From: Pseudomonadota bacterium
Lineage (GTDB): Bacteria > Chloroflexota > Ktedonobacteria > Ktedonobacterales > JACDGC01
Direction: 5' to 3'
Assembly (NCBI GenBank): GCA_021323815.1
Contig: JAJPKG010000487.1
Coordinates: 1-10,842 of the forward strand
Length of the DNA stretch: 10,842 nucleotides
The notes beneath the pieces were generated by a model that was given only the letters and a program-made list of their open reading frames with translations, was not told the DNA's origin and did not search any database. The position numbers and the translations under genes were made by a program. Position 1 is the first letter of the stretch, and each line of letters opens with the position of its first letter. Of the stretch, positions 5,281 through 10,842 are shown piece by piece.

Positions 5281-6252
5281 ATGATCCGAGAAGTATCTCG
5301 ACTGGCCCCCGGCACGCAGGTGGTGTTGCGCGCCGGTGTTCATCTGACCGCTGGCGGCGTGACGCGCAAGCCGGGCTATATCGGCGAAATCATCCAAACG
5401 CAGGACGACGCCGACGAAAGCTATGTCGTGCGCTTTTCGGATGGAGCCACTTTCACCTTGCCCCGGCGGCATCTGGTGGTGCGGCGCACGCTGATGACCG
5501 CCGAACTGGATATGCTCGCTCCCGAACATGTCACCTGGACGGACTATGTGTTTTATCGCGTGAAAGTGGGCGCGCGGGCATACGGCTTGGATGACCCCGA
5601 AGCCGAGGAAGACGCCGTGCGTGGGGTGTATCTGCCGCCGGCGGAGTTGCACTGGTCGCTCTATAAGCCGCAGGAACAGGTTGAACTGCAACGGCACGAT
5701 TCGGCGAGCGGCGCGCCGGTTGAAGAAGTGTATTGGGAAGTGGAGAAGTTTTTGCGCCTGGCGCTGGCGGCAAACCCCGCCGTGCTGGAAGCGCTCTATA
5801 CTCCGGCCATTGTCGCCACCAGCGACATGGGCCGCGAATTGCGCGCCATCCGCGACGCCTTCCTGTCGAAACAGATTTTCACGACCTTCACCGGCTATGT
5901 GATGAGCCAGTTCCGCAAGATGGCCCGCGCCCGTGAGCGGGGTGAAGAGCCGCGCGCCCGCCATGCCATGCAGTTGATTCGCCTGTTGCTTTCCGGTCTC
6001 AGTGCCACGCGCACCGGCGAGCTGGATGTGACCGCGCACGATCACCACACCGAGCTGCTGGCCATTCGTTCCGGGCGCATGTCGTTTGATGAAACGTTTG
6101 CCTGGGCCGTCGCATTGCAGCGCCAGTTTGAGGCCGCCATGCACGCCACGCCCTTGCCTGATCTGCCCGATTATGAGACGGTGAATGCGTTCCTGGTGCG
6201 CATCCGCGCGCAAGGCGTTGCCATTGCTCCACCCCCCGCGCCAGCGATGTGA
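5281..6252 (+). CDS. RlaP/YcgL-like (COG3541) nucleotidyltransferase-fold protein with N-terminal barrel-like domain
   Basis: The 323-residue protein matches the DNA polymerase beta-superfamily group COG3541 (PF10127-type, including RtcB-associated RlaP) in several ways. VGARAYG lies at 96-102, RGVYLPP at 114-120, SLYKPQEQVELQ at 126-137, VEKFLRLALAANPAVLEALYTP at 154-175, a FLSK helix at 194-197, and the helical HAMQLIRLLLSG at 228-239. The family is predicted to transfer nucleotides to RNA ends or other acceptors. Residues 8-70 form a separate beta-rich, SH3/KOW-like segment (GTQVVLRAG…GYIGEI…YVVRFSDG). The usual GS is GA (97-98) and the usual DxD is replaced by EEDA (109-112), so catalysis is doubtful. 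The ATG at 5281 has AAGAGG at 5268-5273 with 7-nt spacing; an upstream in-frame start at 5194 lacks support. It converges with pnp. Confidence 0.78.
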   Translation: MIREVSRLAPGTQVVLRAGVHLTAGGVTRKPGYIGEIIQTQDDADESYVVRFSDGATFTLPRRHLVVRRTLMTAELDMLAPEHVTWTDYVFYRVKVGARAYGLDDPEAEEDAVRGVYLPPAELHWSLYKPQEQVELQRHDSASGAPVEEVYWEVEKFLRLALAANPAVLEALYTPAIVATSDMGRELRAIRDAFLSKQIFTTFTGYVMSQFRKMARARERGEEPRARHAMQLIRLLLSGLSATRTGELDVTAHDHHTELLAIRSGRMSFDETFAWAVALQRQFEAAMHATPLPDLPDYETVNAFLVRIRAQGVAIAPPPAPAM

Positions 6253-6279
6253 CCCACGCCGCCCATGTCACGCTGTTAC

Positions 6280-6327
6280 CCGCCGGGAGAAGCGAATCCC
6301 GGCGGAAATGTTTCTTTCCCGCCGGGA
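6280..6327. terminator. three-arm bidirectional terminator between the RlaP-like gene and pnp
   Basis: The arms are CCGCCGGGA (6280-6288), TCCCGGCGG (6297-6305) and CCGCCGGGA (6319-6327). For plus transcripts the first two form a perfect 9-bp stem with an 8-nt loop, followed by AAATGTTTCTTT. For minus transcripts from pnp the third and second arms pair around a 13-nt loop, followed by TTCGCTTCT. The middle arm can serve only one stem at a time. Confidence 0.7.
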
Positions 6328-6355
6328 CTTCTCTGACCAGATGAGACGGGCATGC

Positions 6356-8818
6356 CTACCAGCGGTCGTTGCCGCCTCGGCTGAAACCGCCGCGCTGGTT
6401 GCCCATGCCGGGAGCACCGGGCCGGCGCGGCGCGCTGGATGTGCCAAAGCCACCCCCGGAACCGCCACGCGCGCGATCCCCGCTGCCAAAACTGCCGCCG
6501 CCGCTGCGCGGGCGGTCACCGCCGACACCAAAACCGCCGGAACCGCCGCGCGAGCCGCCGCCATAGTTGCCGCCACCACCGGGACCGCCGCGTGGGGGGC
6601 GATCCCCGCCGAAGCCGCCGCGCCCGCCGCTACCGCCTCCTGGGCCACCACGTCCGCCGCGCCCGCCGCCACCGGGGCCGCGATCCGCGTTGATCTCCGC
6701 TGCGGTGGGCATTTCGCCGCTGAGCGCGGCGCGGCGCGACAGGTTCACGCGCCCCTGTGGATCGACCTCGATCACCATCACCGTGATCTCGTCGCCCAAC
6801 TGCACCACGTCTTCAGGCCGGTTCACGTGATAATCGGCCAGTTGTGACGTGCGCACCAGACCCTCCTTGCCGGGCAAGATCTCGACGAACGCGCCGAAAT
6901 CCACGATGCGCTTGACAATGCCGGTGTAGATCTTGCCGACCTCGACCTCTTCAGTGAGGGCGCGCACCGCGTCAATGGCCCGCTGCATGCCCTCAGCGGT
7001 CGTCGCCGAGATGTTGACCAGCCCGTCTTCCTCGATGTCGATCTTCGCGCCCGACTCTTCCTGAATCTTGCGGATCGTCTTGCCGCCGGGGCCGATGACC
7101 GCGCCGATCTTGTCGGGATTGATCTTGATCGACTGGATGCGCGGCGCGAAATCGGAAAGATCCAGCCGGGGTTCGGGCAAGGCTTCCAGCATGCGATCCA
7201 TGATGAACATGCGTCCCTCATGCGCCTGTTTGAGCGCCTGAGAGATGATCTCCATCGTGATGCCCTTGACCTTGATATCCATTTGCAGCGCGGTGATGCC
7301 GTCCGCTGTGCCGGCAACCTTGAAATCCATGTCGCCCAGCGCATCTTCCATTCCCTGAATGTCGGTGAGGATGGCATAGCGGTCGGCGCTCTCTCCGTCG
7401 GGGGTGATCAAGCCCATGGCCACGCCGGAAACGGGCGCGCGAATCGGCACGCCGGCATCCATCAGTGCCAGGGTGGAACCGCAGACGGAACCCATCGAGG
7501 TCGAGCCATTGCTGGAAAGCACCTCAGAGACGATGCGAATCGTATAGGGGAATTCCTCTTGCGGCGGGATGACCGCGCTGATGGCGCGCTCGGCCAATGC
7601 GCCGTGCCCGATCTCGCGGCGACCGGGGCTGCGCGCGGGCCGCGCCTCGCCGGTGCTGAACGCGGGAAAATTATAGTGATGCATGAAGCGCTTATTCTCG
7701 TCCAGCCCCAGGCCGTCGAGAATCTGCTCGTCGCCGGGCGAGCCGAGCGTGACAATGCTGAGCACTTGCGTCTGCCCGCGCGTAAAAAGTCCCGACCCAT
7801 GCACGCGCGGCAGCAAGCCGGTTTCGCACCAGATCGGGCGAATCTCCGTCGTCTTGCGGCCATCCGGGCGGATGCCCTTGTCGAGGATCTGGTTGCGCAC
7901 GAAGGTTTTCAGTTCTTTCTCGAAGAACGCATTGATTTCCTTCTCGCGCTCCGGATATTTCTCGCTCAGCGCGGCGAGCGCATCCTGCCGCACCTGCTCG
8001 ATGCCCTCATCGCGTTCCTGCTTGGTGGGCTTGTTGACGGCGGCATCCAGCCGGGGGCGCACAAACGCGGCCACCTCATCAGCCAGCGCTTTGTCCGGTT
8101 CCGGCGGGGTAAAGGCCATCTTGGGCTTGCCGGCCTGTTTCACCAGATCTTCTTGCAGCGCGATGACATCTAAGATCGCCTCATGGCCCCGGCGCAACGC
8201 CTCAACGACCAGCTCTTCCGGCACTTCTTTCGCGCCGGCTTCCACCATCATGATGGCGTCGCGCGTGCCGGCGATGACGAGATCCAGCCGGCTGTCTACC
8301 AGCTCGCTCTCAGTGGGGTTGATGACGAGCTGCTCGTCCACGTACCCCACGCGCACCGCGCCGACCGGCCCGGCGAAGGGAATATCCGAGATCGCCAGCG
8401 CCGCCGAAGCCGCCGAGATGCCCAGCACGTCAAAATCGTTTTCCTGGTCGGCGGAAAGCACGGTCACCGTGATCTGCACGTCGTTGCGATAGCCCTTGGG
8501 GAACAGTGGGCGCAGGGGGCGGTCGGTCAGGCGCGACGCCAGAATGGCATGTTCGCTGGGTCGGCCCTCGCGCTTGATGAACCCGCCGGGGATCTTGCCG
8601 ACGGCATACATGCGCTCTTCAAAATCGACGGTCAGAGGAAAGAAATCGATGCCCTCACGAGGGCTGGTGCTGCCGACTGCGGCAGCCAAAATGACGGTGT
8701 CGCCATAGCGCACCATGACTGCGCCATTGGCCTGTTCTGCCACACGGCCCGTCTCCATCGAGAGCACGCGACCGCTGATTTCCGCTTCTACGCGGTGGAT
8801 GGTACGTCCTTCAGGCAC
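6356..8818 (-). CDS. pnp: polyribonucleotide nucleotidyltransferase (PNPase) with RGG-rich C-terminal tail
   Basis: PNPase degrades RNA 3' to 5' by phosphorolysis and can add nucleotides in reverse; it usually acts as a trimer in the cytoplasm and often joins the RNA degradosome. Domains are in canonical order: RNase PH-like 1 (about 10-150), linker helices (about 185-305), RNase PH-like 2 (about 315-555), KH (about 562-622, with GPGG at 576-579) and S1 (about 626-697). Active-site residues are present: R400-R401 in GRREIGHG, the SSNGSTSMGSVCGS phosphate loop (435-448), and D492, D498 and K500 in EDALGDMDFK. The protein is 820 residues, about 110 more than the usual 700-710. The excess is a disordered Gly/Arg tail (713-820) with eight RGG boxes. 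The start is GTG at 8818, with GAGG five nt upstream; the N-terminus aligns with family starts. It lies downstream of rpsO across a structured leader. Confidence 0.97.
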   Translation of the reverse strand: MPEGRTIHRVEAEISGRVLSMETGRVAEQANGAVMVRYGDTVILAAAVGSTSPREGIDFFPLTVDFEERMYAVGKIPGGFIKREGRPSEHAILASRLTDRPLRPLFPKGYRNDVQITVTVLSADQENDFDVLGISAASAALAISDIPFAGPVGAVRVGYVDEQLVINPTESELVDSRLDLVIAGTRDAIMMVEAGAKEVPEELVVEALRRGHEAILDVIALQEDLVKQAGKPKMAFTPPEPDKALADEVAAFVRPRLDAAVNKPTKQERDEGIEQVRQDALAALSEKYPEREKEINAFFEKELKTFVRNQILDKGIRPDGRKTTEIRPIWCETGLLPRVHGSGLFTRGQTQVLSIVTLGSPGDEQILDGLGLDENKRFMHHYNFPAFSTGEARPARSPGRREIGHGALAERAISAVIPPQEEFPYTIRIVSEVLSSNGSTSMGSVCGSTLALMDAGVPIRAPVSGVAMGLITPDGESADRYAILTDIQGMEDALGDMDFKVAGTADGITALQMDIKVKGITMEIISQALKQAHEGRMFIMDRMLEALPEPRLDLSDFAPRIQSIKINPDKIGAVIGPGGKTIRKIQEESGAKIDIEEDGLVNISATTAEGMQRAIDAVRALTEEVEVGKIYTGIVKRIVDFGAFVEILPGKEGLVRTSQLADYHVNRPEDVVQLGDEITVMVIEVDPQGRVNLSRRAALSGEMPTAAEINADRGPGGGGRGGRGGPGGGSGGRGGFGGDRPPRGGPGGGGNYGGGSRGGSGGFGVGGDRPRSGGGSFGSGDRARGGSGGGFGTSSAPRRPGAPGMGNQRGGFSRGGNDRW

Positions 8819-9121
8819 GTTTACCTCATTTCTTGCGGCGTCCGTTCAGGGTGGATCTCGCCGCAGCCAGCCCCATTCATCCGGTGGGCTGGTTCCATTC
8901 AATTGGGGGGCGACAGCTTCGCGCTTCGTCCGGCATGGATCTCTATACGAATGCGTATCGCACAAGAGATGGATGAAAACTTCCCTGCAACATGGGTGTT
9001 TGCATGCACAGTCACAACGGCATTGCACGGGCAAACAGGAGCGCTGTGATATAGCGCGAAGCCCACATCATCCGATGGGGCTTCATCCAGGGTGCGGAAA
9101 TGATGTTTTCCGCTCGTTGTG
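8819..9121 (-). promoter_or_regulatory. structured rpsO-pnp intercistronic leader
   Basis: This 303-nt space has no gene but several perfect-arm hairpins. Just after rpsO, 9094-9100 pairs with 9107-9113 (7 bp, 6-nt loop). Then 9058-9064 pairs with 9078-9084 (GAAGCCC/GGGCTTC), and 9041-9045 with 9053-9057 (GCGCT/AGCGC). Close to pnp, 8867-8873 pairs with 8886-8892 (CCAGCCC/GGGCTGG) and 8834-8840 with 8859-8865 (TGCGGCG/CGCCGCA). None has a U-tract, so read-through and processing look likelier than full termination. In other bacteria the rpsO-pnp spacer holds an RNase III site used for pnp autoregulation. Confidence 0.6.
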
Positions 9122-9391
9122 CTAGTGGCGCAGGCCAAGCTCAGCGATGAGAGAGCGATAACGCTCAACATTGTGCTTGTTGATATAGCTCAACAGCCGG
9201 CGGCGATGGCCCACCAGCTTTAACAGGCCCCGGCGACATTGGATGTCGTGCGGATGCTCGCGCAGGTGTTCCGTCAGGTCGCGGATGCGCTTCGTCATGA
9301 GAGCGATCTGCACTTCGGATGAGCCGGTGTCTTTTTCGTGCCGCTGCACTTGGGAGATGATCTGCGATTTAGCTTCGGTGCCCAATGGCAT
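9122..9391 (-). CDS. rpsO: 30S ribosomal protein S15
   Basis: The 89-residue protein is a full-length, typical S15. It contains the family signatures DTGSSEVQIALMTKRIRDLTEHL (about 21-43), HPHDIQCRRGLLKLVGHRRRLLSYI (about 46-70) and a C-terminal RYRSLIAELGLRH. S15 binds 16S rRNA helices 20-22 early in assembly of the small subunit platform and takes part in an intersubunit bridge. It is a classic autoregulator of its own mRNA. The ATG at 9391 has GGAGG at 9401-9405 with 9-nt spacing. A promoter (9445-9473) lies directly upstream, and pnp follows on the same strand as in many bacteria. polA is divergent on the other side. There is nothing odd in the protein itself. Confidence 0.98.
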   Translation of the reverse strand: MPLGTEAKSQIISQVQRHEKDTGSSEVQIALMTKRIRDLTEHLREHPHDIQCRRGLLKLVGHRRRLLSYINKHNVERYRSLIAELGLRH

Positions 9392-9395
9392 GCCG

Positions 9396-9408
9396 CGTGG
9401 CCTCCACG
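9396..9408 (-). promoter_or_regulatory. hairpin overlapping the rpsO ribosome-binding site
   Basis: On the minus strand CGTGG-AGG-CCACG can form a 5-bp stem with a 3-nt loop. The GGAGG Shine-Dalgarno (9401-9405) lies half in the stem and half in the loop. That could limit ribosome access and offer a point of control, possibly by S15 itself. The stem is short, so confidence is limited. Confidence 0.4.
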
Positions 9409-9444
9409 AATTTCTCGTTGTGTTGTCGTCTCTTGTTCCGCATC

Positions 9445-9473
9445 AGTATACCACACGGCGCGGGAATCAGCAA
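9445..9473 (-). promoter_or_regulatory. sigma70-type promoter for rpsO(-pnp)
   Basis: On the minus strand TTGCTG (9468-9473), a 17-nt spacer, then TATACT (9445-9450) preceded by TGTGG, which gives an extended -10. The expected transcript start is near 9438, about 47 nt before the rpsO ATG. This is the best-matching promoter in the window. Confidence 0.72.
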
Positions 9474-9488
9474 ATGGTCCTGGTGGCG

Positions 9489-9515
9489 GGCGGCAAAAAA
9501 GCGCCGCCGTTTTCG
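9489..9515 (+). terminator. hairpin with short U-tract in the rpsO/polA divergent spacer
   Basis: GGCGGC (9489-9494), loop AAAAAAGC, GCCGCC (9503-9508), then GTTTTCG. It has the shape of a plus-strand intrinsic terminator, yet no plus-strand gene lies upstream. It may insulate polA from read-through, attenuate a polA transcript, or be chance in GC-rich DNA. No convincing polA promoter was found in 9516-9626. Confidence 0.35.
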
Positions 9516-9626
9516 TCGGTGCTATCTCGCGCGTTGTACACTATCTCTGTGCCTGTTGCCGTTTTCGCTGCCGGCGCGCGGAATGGATAGGATATCCACC
9601 GATTCTTCCGAAAGGGTCTGCTCATC

Positions 9627-10842
9627 ATGGCTGCTGCGTCCGAATTTACTCCTTCTCCTGATGACACACTGGTGCTGATCGACGGCAACGCGATGATCCA
9701 TCGCGCGTTTCATGCCTTGCCCGAAGATCTCACCACGAAATCGGGCGAGGTGGTCAACGCGACCCTGGGCTTCACCTCCATGCTGCTCAAGATCCTCACC
9801 GAGCAGCGGCCAACCTATATCGCCTGCGCCTTTGACCGGCCCGCGCCGACCTTCCGCCATGTCGAATTTCAGCCCTATAAGGCGCAGCGGCCCGCCATGC
9901 CGGACACCATGCGCCCGCAGTTCAAGCGCATCCGCGAGGTGGTGGCGGCTTTCAACATCCCCATCTATGAGATGGACGGCTTTGAGGCGGACGACGTGCT
10001 GGGGACGCTGGCACGCCAGGCGAGCGAGCGCCATCTGCATACCTTCATCGTCACTGGCGACATGGACACCATGCAACTTGTCGGGCCGGACGTGGAAGTG
10101 CTGGCGGCCAAGCGCGGCATCAGCGAGATTGTGCGCTATGATGTGGCAGCCGTGCTGGAACGCTACGGCGTGCCGCCGGAACGCATCCCCGACTGGAAGG
10201 CGCTGACCGGCGACCCGTCGGATAACATCCCCGGCGTGCCGGGCATCGGCGCGAAGACGGCGACCAAGCTGCTGCAAACCTATGGCACCCTGGAAGGCGT
10301 GCTGGAACACGCCGCTGAGTTGCCCCCGCGCCAAAGGCAGTCCCTCATCGAAAACGCCGAGCAGGCGCGCAAGAGCAAGTGGCTGGCCACCATCGTCACC
10401 GACGCCCCCGTCACCCTGGATCTCGCCGCCTGCCGCACGCATGAGTTTGACCGCAGCCGGGTGCGCGACATCTTCCGCGAATTGGAATTCCACAGCCAGA
10501 TCGATAAATTGGCGCAGGTGCCGCACGGGCGCGAGGTTCCCTCAGGGGGGGAGAAGGACGCCAAACCTGAGGAAGGACGCGAAGATGAGCGTGTAGGGGC
10601 GCGATCTGTTGCACCCAAAGCAGCGCAACCGCATGGGGAAGAACCAGGGCAACCACAAGGGATTGCCCCTACAGACGCAGGGGATGATGGAGTTCGTAAG
10701 GGCGATGCCTTATGCTCACCCTCATCTTTGAATGAGAGACCCGCGCCCGAAACGCAGCTGTCACTGTTCGAGCTGGAGCCGCTGCCGCCGGAAGACGGGT
10801 TGCCCTCGCCGGCGATCATCGAGGGCGCGCCGGACACGCGCA
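9627..10842 (+). CDS. polA: DNA polymerase I, N-terminal part (5' nuclease domain), C-terminus beyond the window
   Basis: 405 codons are visible. Residues about 13-300 are the 5'-3' exonuclease (FEN-like) domain. Its carboxylate motifs are LIDGNAMIHRAFHAL (16-30), AFDRPAPTFRH (68-78), GFEADDVLGTLA (118-129), VTGDMDTMQL (142-151) and the helix-hairpin-helix GDPSDNIPGVPGIGAKTA (195-212). In the family this domain removes RNA primers and damaged flaps. Residues about 300-390 form an unusually long Pro/Gly/Glu-rich linker carrying palindromic DNA and codons (AGA, TTA, GTA, CGA) rare in the rest of the gene. TQLSLFELEPL (376-386) then resumes a normal domain junction. The 3'-5' exonuclease-like and polymerase domains lie outside the window. 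The ATG at 9627 follows AAAGGG (9611-9616) by 10 nt. The gene is divergent from rpsO. Confidence 0.95.
   Translation, partial: MAAASEFTPSPDDTLVLIDGNAMIHRAFHALPEDLTTKSGEVVNATLGFTSMLLKILTEQRPTYIACAFDRPAPTFRHVEFQPYKAQRPAMPDTMRPQFKRIREVVAAFNIPIYEMDGFEADDVLGTLARQASERHLHTFIVTGDMDTMQLVGPDVEVLAAKRGISEIVRYDVAAVLERYGVPPERIPDWKALTGDPSDNIPGVPGIGAKTATKLLQTYGTLEGVLEHAAELPPRQRQSLIENAEQARKSKWLATIVTDAPVTLDLAACRTHEFDRSRVRDIFRELEFHSQIDKLAQVPHGREVPSGGEKDAKPEEGREDERVGARSVAPKAAQPHGEEPGQPQGIAPTDAGDDGVRKGDALCSPSSLNERPAPETQLSLFELEPLPPEDGLPSPAIIEGAPDTR
10540..10572 (+). repeat. inverted repeat in the polA linker
   Basis: CCTCAGG (10540-10546) and CCTGAGG (10566-10572) are exact reverse complements 19 nt apart, inside the coding linker. 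Two weaker palindromes follow further on: TAAGG/CCTTA (10697-10701, 10708-10712) and CTCAT/ATGAG (10721-10725, 10732-10736). Confidence 0.45.
10592..10673 (+). mobile_element. MITE/REP-like palindromic element in frame within polA
   Basis: TGTAGGGGC (10592-10600) and GCCCCTACA (10665-10673) are perfect 9-bp terminal inverted repeats of an 82-bp block. Inside are GTTGC…GCAAC (10608-10612, 10624-10628) and GGGCAA…TTGCCC (10647-10652, 10663-10668). The frame is open across the element, so it adds about 28 codons to the linker. I recall similar dispersed repeats from Chloroflexi intergenic DNA; this was not checked. No target duplication is evident, and it is too short to encode a transposase. 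Confidence 0.5.

Noticed and set aside
6369..6680. Pro-rich plus-strand frames over the 3' end of pnp
   Set aside because: They are the complement of the Gly/Arg codons of the PNPase tail, which continues the pnp frame without interruption to its stop.
7220..8173. Long plus-strand open frame opposite pnp
   Set aside because: It is antisense to the clearly conserved PNPase coding sequence, and its His/Arg/Gly-rich translation has no domain. Such mirror frames are expected in GC-rich genes.
9522..10526. 334-codon minus-strand open frame opposite polA
   Set aside because: The plus strand carries all 5' nuclease motifs of DNA polymerase I; the antisense frame has no recognisable domain.

Overview
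The window reads as a chromosomal segment of a high-GC bacterium, most plausibly a member of the Chloroflexota. The grounds are gene content and style: an rpsO-pnp pair facing polA, a PNPase with a long RGG-rich tail, a divergent MDR-type dehydrogenase, a DUF2335 protein, and a short palindromic 'TGTAGGGGC...GCCCCTACA' element like those I recall from Chloroflexi genomes. The phylum call is inference and was not tested by any search.

Layout, left to right. Positions 1-605 (minus) hold the N-terminal part of a multi-pass membrane protein that runs off the left edge. It is followed by a CPBP/CAAX-type intramembrane protease (868-1764, minus), a DUF2335 two-helix membrane protein (1817-2284, minus), and a 69-residue protein whose stop codon overlaps the DUF2335 start by one base (2284-2493, minus). 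An MDR-superfamily dehydrogenase that appears to have lost catalytic-zinc ligands follows (2586-3803, minus). Next is a secreted Gly/Cys/Tyr-rich repeat protein (3940-4590, minus), bounded downstream by a perfect 32-nt palindrome. About 690 bases of AT-richer intergenic DNA (4591-5280) carry several candidate regulatory sites. The plus-strand gene 5281-6252 encodes a COG3541/RlaP-like nucleotidyltransferase-fold protein with a small N-terminal beta-barrel-like domain and an altered active-site signature. It converges on the core RNA genes rpsO (9122-9391, minus) and pnp (6356-8818, minus). polA starts divergently at 9627 (plus) and leaves by the right edge.

How the parts fit. rpsO and pnp form the classical ribosomal protein S15/PNPase unit. 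A good sigma70-type promoter lies before rpsO, and a structured leader of about 300 nt lies between the two genes, as expected for RNase III/PNPase-type autoregulation. The RlaP-like gene and pnp share a three-arm convergent terminator. The DUF2335 and 69-residue genes look translationally coupled and sit in a patch of lower GC than the flanks.

The points most worth a second look are: the Cys-rich repeat protein with an 11-bp-period direct repeat at its promoter; palindromic DNA apparently inserted in frame into the polA inter-domain linker; the degenerate nucleotidyltransferase motif; the zinc-ligand losses in the dehydrogenase; the RGG tail of PNPase; and candidate RNA regulators in front of rpsO and pnp. 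I found no CRISPR array, transposase, tRNA or rRNA.
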